In this document: positions 17,022 to 26,221 of the stretch, piece by piece
How positions within the stretch are numbered: position 1 is the first letter of the stretch
Layout of the letters: each line of letters opens with the position of its first letter
Assembly: GCA_036382775.1 (NCBI GenBank)
Contig: DASVHD010000029.1
Span: 176,303 to 240,302 of the forward strand
DNA: 64,000 nt
Direction: 5' to 3'
Source: a bacterium
GTDB taxonomy: Bacteria; Hydrothermota; Tepidihabitantia; SM23-42; JAOAFX01
Translations under genes and position numbers: made by a program
Notes under the pieces: model-generated
The model's database searches: none
What the model saw: only the letters and a program-made list of their open reading frames with translations
What the model was told of the DNA's origin: nothing

Positions 17022-18329
17022 ATGGAAAAACTGCTCGAGCAAGCCCGTAAATCAGCCCGTGACGCGGAAATCTATAATTTTGAACAATCGTACGATGCGC
17101 TGGTCTACGAGAACAGCCGTCTTAAGAATGTTTACAGTTCAATGCAGTCAGGCACAAGTTTACGTTTAATAAAAGATAGTCATATTGGTTTTGCGTATAC
17201 GAGAAACCGCGAAAATTTCGACCAGATGGTCCAGAATGCCCTGGCTTCCATGCGCGAAGGCGTTGTTGCTGATTTCGCGTTCCCAAGTACAAAGCAGGTG
17301 AAAGAGCTTGCAACCTATGACCAGGCGCTGGAAAAAATGTCCTGCTCCGAGCTCGCAGCGGAATGCGAACGGGTGATCGGCTTCCTTAGTAAGCTAACCA
17401 AAGCCCAGCTGGATGTCTATCTCTACCGTCAAGCCGCCAAGGTGCATATCATCAATTCGGCGGGCACTGATATCGCGATACAGTCGACATCTTATAACAT
17501 AGGTGCGGATCTCTCCTTCCCAGGCACACGCGCCGCGATCTGCGGTCGAGGGGATGCAAAAGGTTTCATGCCTTTAAATGGCGGAGCCATGGAGCAGCTG
17601 GCAGAGATCTACAATGCCTCGACCCGGGAAGTGACACCACCCGGTGGCAGAATGGAGATCCTGTTTGTTCCAGAGGAAATGTATACGCTGATCTGGCGTC
17701 TCAAGAGCGCCATGAATGGCCGTAGTGTATATAAAAAAGAATCTCCGGTCATCAATAAACTGGGACAACAGATATTCGATCCCAAGTTCAGCGCCTACGA
17801 CGATCCGCTTGACGACAGGTATACCGGCGCCCGGTCATTCGATGACGAAGGCACGCCATGCCGGAAACTGGACATCGTTGAGAACGGGTGTATCAAGAAT
17901 TTCTACTATGACCTGAATTACGCGGCAAAAATGAAAACCTCTTCCACGGGCCACGGCTACCGCAGCGCGATGTGGAGCGTCGACCCCGTATCGACCAGGC
18001 CGGCGCCCTGCCTGAACCATTTTTTCATCAAAACCGGCGATAAAAGCTTTGAACAGCTAATAAAAACCATGCGGCGCGGGATCATCGTTTTCGGTTGCCT
18101 GGGCGCGCACAGCGGAAATATCCCCAACGGTGATTTTTCTATCGGGCTATCACCGGGATTGTACGTCGAGAACGGCGAGATCCGCGGACGCGTGAAGAAC
18201 ACCATGATTTCCGGCAATATCTATGATCTGATGAAAAACATCATCGACATAGAGAACATAGCGCATCCGGCGTATGAGGGCGTTATGCCGGCGATCCTGT
18301 TCGAATCCGCGATGGTCGCCGTCCAGTAG
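17022..18329 (+). CDS. pmbA: TldE/PmbA protease partner subunit
   Basis: 435 residues. ATG 17022 is preceded by GGAGGA inside the end of tldD. It is a homologue of TldD (LRLIKDSHIGFAYTRN, DDEGTPCRKLDIVENG, GHGYRSAM) but lacks the HExxGH zinc site, as TldE does. It is needed with TldD for protease activity in known systems. The substrate here is unknown; in other bacteria the pair trims RiPP leader peptides. Adjacent order tldD-tldE is the common arrangement. Confidence 0.9.
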   Translation: MEKLLEQARKSARDAEIYNFEQSYDALVYENSRLKNVYSSMQSGTSLRLIKDSHIGFAYTRNRENFDQMVQNALASMREGVVADFAFPSTKQVKELATYDQALEKMSCSELAAECERVIGFLSKLTKAQLDVYLYRQAAKVHIINSAGTDIAIQSTSYNIGADLSFPGTRAAICGRGDAKGFMPLNGGAMEQLAEIYNASTREVTPPGGRMEILFVPEEMYTLIWRLKSAMNGRSVYKKESPVINKLGQQIFDPKFSAYDDPLDDRYTGARSFDDEGTPCRKLDIVENGCIKNFYYDLNYAAKMKTSSTGHGYRSAMWSVDPVSTRPAPCLNHFFIKTGDKSFEQLIKTMRRGIIVFGCLGAHSGNIPNGDFSIGLSPGLYVENGEIRGRVKNTMISGNIYDLMKNIIDIENIAHPAYEGVMPAILFESAMVAVQ

Positions 18330-18488
18330 AACCGCATCGGCGATTCGTTCCCACCCCCCTAACCCGCCTCCCATAGGGACACCAATTATCCCTCACCCCT
18401 GCCCTCTCCCTTTCCAAGGGAGAGGAATAAAGTGAGGGTTCAATCTTTGATGCTGCCCACAAGTGGGGAGGAAAAAAAGGAGGGGGAT
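18330..18488. repeat. Full-length family C nested palindrome
   Basis: 18350-18488 aligns over about 130 bp with 41825-41952. Shared words are GGGACACCA.TTATCCCTCAC, CCTCTCCC...GGGAGAGGAATAA, GTGAGG.TT and ATG.TGCC. Inner and outer arms are both inverted, as in REP/MITE-type elements. It sits directly upstream of the EamA gene and creates a false N-terminal extension of that frame. Confidence 0.75.
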
Positions 18489-18524
18489 ATTGAATCAGCA
18501 CGTATTTTAGCTATACTATCAGCC

Positions 18525-19427
18525 ATGGGCAGTTTCCAGTACGCGGGCCAGTTCTTTTCCATTCTGTGCGCCGTTATCTGGGCGGTGGCCGTCATTTTGT
18601 TCCGCAAAAGCGGCGAAAAGGTGCATCCTCTGGCCCTCAATCTCTTTAAGAATTCCCTGGCTATTATTCTTTTTATCCCCACGGTCTTTTTGTTCGGGGA
18701 GAAACTCTTTTTCCCGGCCTCGGCGCGCGAATACCTGATCCTGCTCGCCAGCGGCGCGATCGGCATCGCGTTCGGCGATACGCTCTATTTTCTAAGCCTC
18801 AACGCCCTTGGCGCCGGCCTTACCGGCATCGTCGTCTGCATGGGCTCGCCGTTCATTATTTTGTTCTCCATCCTCCTGCTGCACGAGCATTTTACTATCC
18901 TGCAGGCACTGGGAGTGGCGTTGATCGTAGCCGCGATCCTCTTATCCTCGCTTGAAAAAAATTCTCAAAAAGTCAGCCGTGCCCGGATCATGAAAGGTAT
19001 TCTTTTTGGTATCTTGTCGGCCGCCACAAGCGCGGCCGGCGTTGTACTCATGAAACCGGTGCTGACCGTCTCTCCGCTGGTCTGGGCTACCGAGGTCCGC
19101 CTGGTCGGTGGCATCGCCGTGCTCGCGGTCATTTTCCTGCTGTTCCCCGGCCGCGCCCGGATTTTCCGCACGATGTTCGAAGCCAAGACCTGGCCGTTCA
19201 TGGTCAGCAGCTCGTTCCTTGGAGCGTACGTGGCAATGCTGATCTGGCTTGCCGGTATGAAATACACGTTCGCGTCGACCGCCTCCGCGCTCAACCAGAC
19301 AAGCACGATATTCATTTTTATTTTCGCCGGGATCTTCCTCAAGGAACCGGTCAATCTGCGGCGTTCAATGAGCATAATCACCGCCTTTGCCGGCGTGCTC
19401 CTGGTCATCTTCTGCGGGGCCAAGTGA
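18525..19427 (+). CDS. EamA/DMT-family transporter
   Basis: 300 residues from ATG 18525, the family's usual length. The frame is open to 18432 but that section lies in a palindromic repeat. About ten hydrophobic segments are arranged as two homologous halves, e.g. FSILCAVIWAVAVILFRK in the first and ILFGILSAATSAAGVVLMKP in the second, ending ITAFAGVLLVIF. It is an inner-membrane drug/metabolite-type permease; the substrate cannot be predicted. It overlaps apbE by 4 bp (GTGA), so the two are translationally coupled. No good ribosome site is seen at 18525, so the start is uncertain. Confidence 0.8.
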   Translation: MGSFQYAGQFFSILCAVIWAVAVILFRKSGEKVHPLALNLFKNSLAIILFIPTVFLFGEKLFFPASAREYLILLASGAIGIAFGDTLYFLSLNALGAGLTGIVVCMGSPFIILFSILLLHEHFTILQALGVALIVAAILLSSLEKNSQKVSRARIMKGILFGILSAATSAAGVVLMKPVLTVSPLVWATEVRLVGGIAVLAVIFLLFPGRARIFRTMFEAKTWPFMVSSSFLGAYVAMLIWLAGMKYTFASTASALNQTSTIFIFIFAGIFLKEPVNLRRSMSIITAFAGVLLVIFCGAK

Positions 19428-20386
19428 GAAAAAATATCCTGCCGGTGTTCTATCTCCTATTCTACCTGCTGTTTTTCATGACCTCCTGCGCCCAGAAAAA
19501 AGAATTCACGTACACGAACTTCATCATGGGCGGTCCCTGCGAGATCACGTACAGTTGTTCGAACGCCGGTCTTGCCAGCCAGACCGCCGCCGAGATCGAC
19601 GAGGAACTGCGTTATCTTGACTCTCTTTACAACTTTTTTTCACCGCAGAGCTGGCTGAGCGCGCTGAACAAGAACAAGAAGGCGCGCGTTGACCGGGACA
19701 TGGCCGACCTTTTTACGCTGTGCGATTCCATTTCACGGCTGACCGGCGGGATTTTCGACATTTCGGTCGCCCCGCTGCTCGAAGCCTGGGGCTTCTACTC
19801 GGGCAAACAGGCAATGCCCTCAGATGCCGCGATCGCGGCAGCGCGCCGCAGGGTCAATTTCCGCGCCATCATGATCCGGGGGGATTCCATATTCATTCCG
19901 CAGGACATGGTGCTCGACCTGGGCGGCATTGCCCAGGGTTATGCCGCGGACCGCGTCGGTAAGATCATACGTAAATACGGAATCCTCTCGGCGATCATCA
20001 ACATCGGCGGCGATGTCCTGGCAGTCGGCCAGTCCCCCTATGACCGGCCCTGGCATGTCGGGATCAAGAACCCGAGGGCCGCAGGCACGATCGAATCGGT
20101 CGAGCTGGCGGATAGCGCGGTCACCACGTCGGGCGATTACGAAAAGTACTTTATGATCAATGGCCGCCGTTATCCGCACATAATCGACCCGCGAACCGGA
20201 TGCCCGGCAATGCACTTCGCGTCGGTCACTATTTTTGCCAGGGAATGCGCGTTCGCCGACGGCATCGACACCGCGGTCGCGGTCATGGGCCCTGAAGACG
20301 GTTTAAAGTTTCTTGACTCGATACACATTAAAGGTATAATATACTATGAGGAGAACGGCGCGCTGAAACGGGTCACAAACCGATGA
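19424..20386 (+). CDS. apbE: ApbE family FAD:protein FMN transferase (lipoprotein)
   Basis: 320 residues starting with GTG in a GTGA overlap with the transporter gene. Lipobox FMTSC puts the lipidated cysteine at 22, so it works in the periplasm. ApbE signatures are in order: TNFIMGGPCEI, FDISVAPLLEAWGF, VLDLGGIAQGYAADRV, NIGGDVLAVG, VTTSGDYEKYF, HIIDPRTGCPA and ADGIDTAVAVMG. The family attaches FMN covalently to Thr of target proteins such as NqrB/RnfG. No Nqr or Rnf subunit lies in this window, so the target is elsewhere. It overlaps amrS by ATGA. Confidence 0.93.
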   Translation: MRKNILPVFYLLFYLLFFMTSCAQKKEFTYTNFIMGGPCEITYSCSNAGLASQTAAEIDEELRYLDSLYNFFSPQSWLSALNKNKKARVDRDMADLFTLCDSISRLTGGIFDISVAPLLEAWGFYSGKQAMPSDAAIAAARRRVNFRAIMIRGDSIFIPQDMVLDLGGIAQGYAADRVGKIIRKYGILSAIINIGGDVLAVGQSPYDRPWHVGIKNPRAAGTIESVELADSAVTTSGDYEKYFMINGRRYPHIIDPRTGCPAMHFASVTIFARECAFADGIDTAVAVMGPEDGLKFLDSIHIKGIIYYEENGALKRVTNR

Positions 20387-21366
20387 AAATCGAGGCCAAA
20401 TACTACCAGAGCGCGGACGGATATGTCCAGTGCCTGCTCTGCCCTCATCTCTGCAAGCTCAAGCCCGATAACAAAGGCATCTGCCGCTCGCGCATTAACG
20501 AGAACGGCAAACTCATGGCGCTCGATTACGGCGAGACGACATCGGTCGCGCTGGACCCGATCGAAAAAAAACCGCTCTACCATTTCCATCCGGGCAGCCA
20601 GATCCTGTCCATCGCCTGCAACAGCTGCAACATGCGCTGCCCGTTCTGCCAGAACTGGGAAATCTCCCAGGTCGACACCGCGACCCAGTACTTGCCGCCC
20701 GAAATGCTGTTGAAGATATTCAAGGACCACGGCGGACTGGGCGTTTCTTACACTTATACCGAACCGCTGATGTGGTTTGAATACCTCCTCGATGCCATGA
20801 AGATCATCAGGGATAACGGCGGAAAGAACGTGCTCGTCACCAACGGGCTGATAAATGACGCGCCTTTCGCAGACCTGCTCGGGCTTATCGACGCTATGAA
20901 CATCGATCTCAAGAGTATCAACCCCAACGTGTACAGGAAAAAACTGGGCGGCGACCTTGACACGGTCAAGAAAACGATCGAAAAAGCGCACCGGCACTGC
21001 CATGTCGAGATCACGAACCTGCTTGTCACCGGCCTGAACGATAAGGAAGAGGAGATCAACCAGCTCATCGATTACGTCGCCTCCATCGACAGGAATATCC
21101 CGCTCCATTTCAGCCGCTATTATCCAAACTACAAGTACAAGAAAGCGCCGACCATGACCGGCACCCTGGAATACGCGTACGAGCGGGCAAAAGAGAAACT
21201 GAACTATGTCTATCTCGGGAACGTGCCCGGCGACGAAGGCGCGAATACTTATTGTCCGAAATGCAAGAACCTGCTGATCGAGCGCCTGTATTTCAAGGCG
21301 CTGCTAAAAGGATTAAAGGGCGACCAGTGCTCAAAATGCGGGGAAAAGGTAAGTGTCATAGTATGA
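20383..21366 (+). CDS. amrS: AmmeMemoRadiSam system radical SAM enzyme
   Basis: 327 residues. The radical SAM motif CNMRCPFC is at about 82-89. An N-terminal set of cysteines (CLLCPHLC, GIC) and a C-terminal CPKC...CSKC zinc ribbon are typical of AmrS. The two usual companions (AmmeMemo proteins) are not in this window. The biochemical role of the system is still unclear in the literature I know. The ATG overlaps the apbE stop (ATGA), making EamA-apbE-amrS one coupled operon. Confidence 0.9.
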   Translation: MKIEAKYYQSADGYVQCLLCPHLCKLKPDNKGICRSRINENGKLMALDYGETTSVALDPIEKKPLYHFHPGSQILSIACNSCNMRCPFCQNWEISQVDTATQYLPPEMLLKIFKDHGGLGVSYTYTEPLMWFEYLLDAMKIIRDNGGKNVLVTNGLINDAPFADLLGLIDAMNIDLKSINPNVYRKKLGGDLDTVKKTIEKAHRHCHVEITNLLVTGLNDKEEEINQLIDYVASIDRNIPLHFSRYYPNYKYKKAPTMTGTLEYAYERAKEKLNYVYLGNVPGDEGANTYCPKCKNLLIERLYFKALLKGLKGDQCSKCGEKVSVIV

Positions 21367-21439
21367 GGCGCGAATTAATAGAACGAAATTTTTTTAAAAA
21401 CAAGATCTTAACACACCATAACAGGAAGGCGGGTGCACA

Positions 21440-21703
21440 ATGGCGGCAAGAAGAAAGATCGGCATAATTATTCTGGGCATTATCGTGGGCGGTATCATTG
21501 GTTCAGTTCTTTCTTATTTTTTCAACAACATATTCCCCAGGGGACCGGTAAAGAGCTTCTTTTTCGACGCGCTCAAGATCGGATTTTCCACGGTCACCAT
21601 CAATCTTGGTTTCATCATGTTTTCCTTCGGGTTATTTCTCAACATCACGGTCTTGACCGTCATTTTCATATTCGTGACGATCTATCTACTGTTCAAACTA
21701 TAG
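21440..21703 (+). CDS. Small two-helix membrane protein, DUF4321-like
   Basis: 87 residues with a glycine-rich first transmembrane segment (IGIIILGIIVGGIIGSVL), a short loop (NNIFPRGPVKSFFF) and a second one or two segments (LGFIMFSFGLFLNITVLTVIF). The pattern, with an NLGFIMFSFGLFLNI-like second half, matches the small DUF4321 family. Function unknown. It lies 73 nt after amrS and 10 nt before the aldehyde dehydrogenase and is probably co-transcribed. Confidence 0.7.
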   Translation: MAARRKIGIIILGIIVGGIIGSVLSYFFNNIFPRGPVKSFFFDALKIGFSTVTINLGFIMFSFGLFLNITVLTVIFIFVTIYLLFKL

Positions 21704-21713
21704 CGAAAAGAAC

Positions 21714-23123
21714 GTGTTCCTGCAAGGCAAGAAAGTATCACTGCCCAAAACCGTGGAGGTCATCAATCCTTATGACAATACGGTGATAGAAAAGGTCGGA
21801 TCGTGCGGCTTGTCAGAGATCCCGCGGATCCTGGAGACCGCCCAGCAGGGTTTCGCTATCCTGAAACAGCTGCCAGCCGGCGACCGCTCAAGGATCCTCG
21901 AGCGCGCGGCCGGACTGATGCAGGAAAGAAAGCCGGATCTTGCCAGGACGATCTGCCTGGAAGCCGGAAAAACCATCAACGAAGCGCGGGCCGAGGTCGA
22001 CCGCGGCATCAATACCATGCATCTTTCAGCCGTTGCGGCCACAAGGCTGGCTGGCGAGACCGTCAGGTTCGACCTGGCCGGACCGACGAAGAAAACCGGA
22101 TATTTCACGAGGGTGCCGCTGGGCATAGTCCTGGCGATCTCGCCCTTTAATTTTCCCCTGAATTTGTCCTGTCACAAGATCGGACCGGCCATTGCCGCCG
22201 GCAATTCGGTCATCCATAAACCCGCCACCAAAACACCCCTCTCTGGCATTATGCTGGCCCAGGCGCTGGTTGATGCCGGGCTGCCGCCAGCCGGCATTAC
22301 GGTCGTTGTCGGACCGGGCAGCACGATCGGTAATCAACTTGTAAAGGAGCGGGCGACCCGCAAGATCAGCTTCACGGGCAGCCTTGAAGTCGGAGAAACG
22401 ATCATGGCGAACTGCGGCTTGAAACGGGTGACCATGGAGCTCGGTTCGAATTCGGCCGTCGTCGTGTTCAAGGACGCGCCGCTTGACTACGTGGCGAAAA
22501 AAGTGAGACGAGGGGGTTATACGCTGGCCGGCCAGGTGTGCATCAGCATCCAGCGGGTTTACGTCGAAGAGGAGATCGCGGAAGAGTTCCTGAGGAAATT
22601 ATCCCTTGAGGTCGGACAGATCAAGTTTGGCGATCCCATGGCCGAAGACACGGAAATGGGTCCCATGATCGATGAAACGGCGTTGAACAAAGCCGCCCAG
22701 TTCTGTGAAGACGCGAAAAAACATTCGGGGATCCTGATCATGGGAGGATCCAGGCAGGGAAACGTGTTCTTGCCGACGATCATTTTTAATGCCCGGGAGG
22801 ACGCTCTGGTTGTCCAGGAAGAAGCCTTCGCGCCCATCGTCGTAGTCAACACGTTCAAGACCACGGAACAAGCGATCCAAAAAGTGAACAACACAAAATA
22901 CGGTTTGCAGGCAGGGGTTTTCACGCGTGACATGAACAAGGCGCTGGAGTGCGCTTCCGGAATCGACGCCGGCGGGGTGCTGATCAACGAGACCCCCACT
23001 TACCGCGTCGATAATATGCCTTACGGCGGGACCAAGGGCAGCGGCATCGGCCGCGAAGGACCGGATTTTGCCATCAAGGAAATGACCGAGGAAAAACTGA
23101 TAGTTTTTGACCAGCTGCCCTGA
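21714..23123 (+). CDS. NAD(P)-dependent aldehyde dehydrogenase
   Basis: 469 residues with GTG start at 21714, 10 nt after the previous stop. Family landmarks: AISPFNFPLNL near 143, HKPATKTPLSG, FTGSLEVGE (cofactor binding), catalytic Glu in TMELGSNS and catalytic Cys in GQVCISIQR. Sequence style is closest to lactaldehyde/glyceraldehyde-type soluble ALDHs, but the substrate cannot be set. Downstream are family C repeats (23134-23183) and a convergent small gene. Confidence 0.9.
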   Translation: MFLQGKKVSLPKTVEVINPYDNTVIEKVGSCGLSEIPRILETAQQGFAILKQLPAGDRSRILERAAGLMQERKPDLARTICLEAGKTINEARAEVDRGINTMHLSAVAATRLAGETVRFDLAGPTKKTGYFTRVPLGIVLAISPFNFPLNLSCHKIGPAIAAGNSVIHKPATKTPLSGIMLAQALVDAGLPPAGITVVVGPGSTIGNQLVKERATRKISFTGSLEVGETIMANCGLKRVTMELGSNSAVVVFKDAPLDYVAKKVRRGGYTLAGQVCISIQRVYVEEEIAEEFLRKLSLEVGQIKFGDPMAEDTEMGPMIDETALNKAAQFCEDAKKHSGILIMGGSRQGNVFLPTIIFNAREDALVVQEEAFAPIVVVNTFKTTEQAIQKVNNTKYGLQAGVFTRDMNKALECASGIDAGGVLINETPTYRVDNMPYGGTKGSGIGREGPDFAIKEMTEEKLIVFDQLP

Positions 23124-23133
23124 ATTTGTATTT

Positions 23134-23183
23134 CTTTAATCCCCCTTCTTCCCCCTTTGATAAAGGGGGATAAGAGGGGGATT
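23134..23183. repeat. Family C palindromic repeat, partial
   Basis: CCCCCTTCTTCCCCCTTTGA and TAAAGGGGGATAAGAGGGGG form an imperfect hairpin between two convergent genes. It could end both transcripts. Confidence 0.6.
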
Positions 23184-23423
23184 TTATTTTTGCTCTTCTT
23201 TTTTCTCCTGCTTTTGCTGTTGAGCCTCTAGCTCCTGAATTCGTTCCACCAACTTTTCTTTCTCAGCTTCCTTTTCCTTCTGGGCAATCCGGTACAACAT
23301 GACAAAAGCAATGACCATTAGAATAATTGCCCATAAGTAGGAAAACGCGGCTGGTGCCTGGAAAATATGAAATAACATGATGATGACGCCTACAGCAAAA
23401 ACGATTATTGCCCACACTGCCAT
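23184..23423 (-). CDS. Small membrane protein with charged coiled-coil tail
   Basis: 79 residues from ATG 23423, chosen because GCAAGGAGGATTT precedes it; the frame extends to 23441. Two hydrophobic segments (AIIVFAVGVIIMLFHIF; YLWAIILMVIAFVMLYRIA) are followed by about 30 residues of E, K and Q (EKEAEKEKLVERIQELEAQ), predicted coiled coil. Not recognised as a named family. It stands alone with its own consensus promoter. Confidence 0.75.
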   Translation of the reverse strand: MAVWAIIVFAVGVIIMLFHIFQAPAAFSYLWAIILMVIAFVMLYRIAQKEKEAEKEKLVERIQELEAQQQKQEKKEEQK

Positions 23424-23482
23424 AAATCCTCCTTGCAGCAAGCCCTTTGGAACGAAGCAAAAGTACTTGCCTTCTTATTGAA

Positions 23483-23510
23483 ATTATAACGATTATTTTT
23501 GTGGTGTCAA
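23483..23510 (-). promoter_or_regulatory. Promoter of the small membrane protein gene
   Basis: Minus strand TTGACA (23510-23505), 16-bp spacer, TATAAT (23488-23483); full consensus in both boxes. The leader to ATG 23423 is about 53 nt. Confidence 0.8.
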
Positions 23511-23536
23511 CCCCGTTAGAAATATCGCATCATAAT

Positions 23537-23628
23537 TCCTCCCCCATTATGGCAACGTGGAGAAAAATCTTTTACAATCGCTGTTATTGAATGTTGATTT
23601 TTAATGTTGCCATCGAGGGAGGGGAAGT
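23537..23628. repeat. Family C outer arms, divergent copy
   Basis: cctcccccattatggcaac and gttgccatcgagggaggg, inverted relative to each other around about 55 bp of A+T-rich DNA. The right arm is the same word found at 41932-41950. Confidence 0.55.
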
Positions 23629-23666
23629 ATTGGTAAACGCATTGAAATATATAGCGTCTCAGTTCC

Positions 23667-24677
23667 TCAACCCCTGAACTTTATCAAGACGATGTCGCCG
23701 TCTTTGACAATGTATTCCTTGCCTTCTATCTTGGTGTGGCCAAGATGCTGTGCCTGCGTAAAACCGCGGTCCTTGACAAAACCATCAAAATCAAGGATCT
23801 CGGCTTTGATAAAACCTTCTTTCAGATCGGAATGGATCATCCCGGCCGCGTCGATCACCTTGGTGCCTTTCCTGATGATCCACGCCCTGGTTTCTTCGCC
23901 CTTTATCGTGTAAAAACTGATCGCCGAAAGTCTTTCCATGCACAACTTCACCAGGCCGAAAAGCGCCCCTGGTTCAAGCTTGCCGCTGACCCTTAACTCG
24001 GTCTTTTCCTTTTCGTCAAAATCGCAGATATCTTCTTCAAGCTTCACGGACATCCGGTAGCCCTGGATCGGAGTTTGAAACGCGCCGTCTTCATCCAGGT
24101 TAAGAACGATGATCTCCTGTTTGGTCGAAAGCAGGGGCAGATCAGGCACAGTCGACTGCGGGACCTGTCCCTTTGCCAGCGATTCCTTGATTTTGGTCAG
24201 TTTATCGAACTCTTCTTTGACTTCGAACTTCTTTTTGATCTTATCAAGCCTGCGCTCAACCAGATCCAGGTCGCCGAGCATGAGCTCGGTTCTCACGATG
24301 TCATAGTCACGCAGGGGATCGATCTGCATTTCGCTGTGCCCCAGCGGAATATCCGCGGCCTCAAAACACCTGAGCAGATGAACGATGATATCGACATCCC
24401 GGATATGGGAGAGGAACTGGTTACCCAGGCCCTCGCCCTTGGAGGCGCCCTTGATCAAACCAGCAATATCGACGAATTCGATCGCGGCCGGCGTAGCTTT
24501 TGCAGGTTTCAAGATCTCGATGATCCGGTCAAACCGCTCATCATGGATCATGACCATGCCGACATTCCGGTCGATGGTCGTAAACGGGAATTTCGCGACC
24601 TGAGCATTGGCCTTGGTCAGCAGGTTGAACAAACTCGATTTTCCGGCGTTGGGCAGGCCGACAATACCTATTTTCAT
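23667..24677 (-). CDS. ychF: YchF/Obg-family ATPase
   Basis: 336 residues, a little shorter than the usual 360. P-loop GLPNAGKS at 7-14. G3 region DIAGLIKGASKGEGLGNQFL near 70. The base-recognition motif is NLDE instead of NKxD, the change that gives YchF ATP preference. The C-terminal TGS domain ends EYIVKDGDIVLIKFRG. YchF associates with ribosomes and affects stress responses; it is nearly universal. Neighbour pth is its frequent partner in bacteria, here 184 nt upstream on the same strand. Confidence 0.95.
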   Translation of the reverse strand: MKIGIVGLPNAGKSSLFNLLTKANAQVAKFPFTTIDRNVGMVMIHDERFDRIIEILKPAKATPAAIEFVDIAGLIKGASKGEGLGNQFLSHIRDVDIIVHLLRCFEAADIPLGHSEMQIDPLRDYDIVRTELMLGDLDLVERRLDKIKKKFEVKEEFDKLTKIKESLAKGQVPQSTVPDLPLLSTKQEIIVLNLDEDGAFQTPIQGYRMSVKLEEDICDFDEKEKTELRVSGKLEPGALFGLVKLCMERLSAISFYTIKGEETRAWIIRKGTKVIDAAGMIHSDLKEGFIKAEILDFDGFVKDRGFTQAQHLGHTKIEGKEYIVKDGDIVLIKFRG

Positions 24678-24860
24678 GGTAAACTCTAAATCCTATATTC
24701 GAAATTCGTAAGAAGACATCTCTTGTAATTCGTTATTCGGCATCGCTGCCCGTATCGTCTTTCGTTTATCGTCACACGTGGTTTTTTCCTTTAACAACAC
24801 CGTAAAACGATACCAGCGGCCATGCCCTATAACGAAAACGTTTTTTCCATTTGGATTTGT

Positions 24861-25442
24861 TTAGGATTTCGATATTAGTGCTTCGGATTTATCCGTTAGA
24901 TTTACAGCATTAATGTAGTTCTGCGCTTTCTCAAATCCGTCTTTGACCGCGATCTCGATCCCTTTGATACCTTCATCGATGACTTTTTTAACCACACTCA
25001 TTTCTGCCTTGGAAAACCGTGACAGCACATAGTCAGCCGGATTAATATCGGGTTTTCCGATCCCGATCCGCAGTCTGGCAAAATCATCTGTTTTCAAATG
25101 TTCGGCGATCGACCGCAGACCTTTATGCCCGCCATCGCTTCCCCGGGTCCTTAACCTCATCCTGCCCAATGGCAAGGCAATGTCATCGACTACGACCAGG
25201 ATCTCCTGTTTGTATTTTACCGTTAGTCTGGCAGTGACGGCCCCGGACAGATTCATCCAGCTGACAGGTTTGACGAATGTCAAAGCGCTGCCCTTTACAT
25301 TCAATGAACATGCATAGTGATCATTTCGTCTGATAAAACGCTTATGAAAATGCTTTGCCAGGAGGTTTAAGAAAATATGACCGACATTATGCCTGGTATT
25401 GCGGTATTGCTCCCCGGGATTTCCCAAGCCAAAGATGATCAT
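24861..25442 (-). CDS. pth: Peptidyl-tRNA hydrolase
   Basis: 193 residues, normal length. Catalytic His in RHNVG at about 18, Asn in GLGNPG at 8, and the DDIALPLG Asp near 93. The GSDGGHKGLRSI and RIGIGKP blocks are conserved. It recycles peptidyl-tRNAs released from ribosomes. It lies 44 nt after rplY in the order prs-rplY-pth, a common bacterial cluster. Confidence 0.96.
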   Translation of the reverse strand: MIIFGLGNPGEQYRNTRHNVGHIFLNLLAKHFHKRFIRRNDHYACSLNVKGSALTFVKPVSWMNLSGAVTARLTVKYKQEILVVVDDIALPLGRMRLRTRGSDGGHKGLRSIAEHLKTDDFARLRIGIGKPDINPADYVLSRFSKAEMSVVKKVIDEGIKGIEIAVKDGFEKAQNYINAVNLTDKSEALISKS

Positions 25443-25486
25443 AATCAGCTCAGATCGGCAGATCCGCCAGACCGGTCCAAATGGTA

Positions 25487-26221
25487 TTACTTGCCTTTTG
25501 GAGGCGGCTCTTTCGTAGCTTTGTCTTTTCCTGCTTTGTCTTCCTCTTTCGATTTTTCTTCTTTGCCTTCTTTACCTTCCTTGCCTTCCTTAACTTCTTT
25601 GCCTTCCTCAACTGCCGCTCCTTCAGCCGGGACTGCTCCTTCTTCGACCACCGGCGCAACCACGACTTTCTCGACCTTTGGCGTCGAGCATGAGATAACG
25701 GCGGTTTCAGGTCCCAGCTCAAAATCAACATTGGCTGGTTTGATATCTTTCAAATGGATCGTATGGTTAAGCAAAACCTTGGAGATGTCAACGTCAATAT
25801 GCGACGGTATGTCGTCGGGCAGACATTTGACAACGATCTCGCGCAGATGCTGATCAAGCACACCGCCTTCTTTTACCCCCGGCGCTTCGCCAAGAATATG
25901 CAGAGGGACGGTTGCCTTGATCTTTTCTTTCTTCGAGATATGCTGGAAATCAACGTGCAGGAGGTTGCCGGTCATGGGGTTATGCTGGACAGATTTGATC
26001 AGGCAGGGGTAATGTTTATCATCAACCTTGAGGTCGATCGTCACCACTTCTTTCCTTAGTATTTCCAGTACTTTTTTAAATTCCTTCTCAGGGACATAAA
26101 TCCTTTTAGGTTTGTCTTTATGCCCATAGACAACGCCCGGTATTTTCGCGTTTTTTCTCATCCTTTTAATATCGCCTTTCTTTTCCCGGGTGTAAACGAA
26201 TGCTTCCAGATCAATTTTCAT
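25487..26221 (-). CDS. rplY: Ribosomal protein bL25, CTC/TL5 type, with acidic-basic tail
   Basis: 244 residues. The N-terminal 5S-rRNA-binding L25 domain (AKIPGVVYGHKDKP; LHVDFQHI) spans about 1-95. The TL5/CTC beta domain (VPLHILGEAPGVKEGGVL; LREIVVKCLP; IPSHIDVDIS) runs to about 185. The last 55-60 residues are a low-complexity tail of EGKE/KEE units ending EPPPKGK. The start ATG overlaps the prs stop (ATGA), with AAGGAGGTTGAAGA as ribosome site. The long charged tail is larger than in most homologues. Confidence 0.94.
   Translation of the reverse strand: MKIDLEAFVYTREKKGDIKRMRKNAKIPGVVYGHKDKPKRIYVPEKEFKKVLEILRKEVVTIDLKVDDKHYPCLIKSVQHNPMTGNLLHVDFQHISKKEKIKATVPLHILGEAPGVKEGGVLDQHLREIVVKCLPDDIPSHIDVDISKVLLNHTIHLKDIKPANVDFELGPETAVISCSTPKVEKVVVAPVVEEGAVPAEGAAVEEGKEVKEGKEGKEGKEEKSKEEDKAGKDKATKEPPPKGK

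Noticed and set aside
23667..24689. Antisense frames over ychF, tldD and other genes
   Set aside because: They are shadows of well-conserved coding genes with strong family matches on the other strand.
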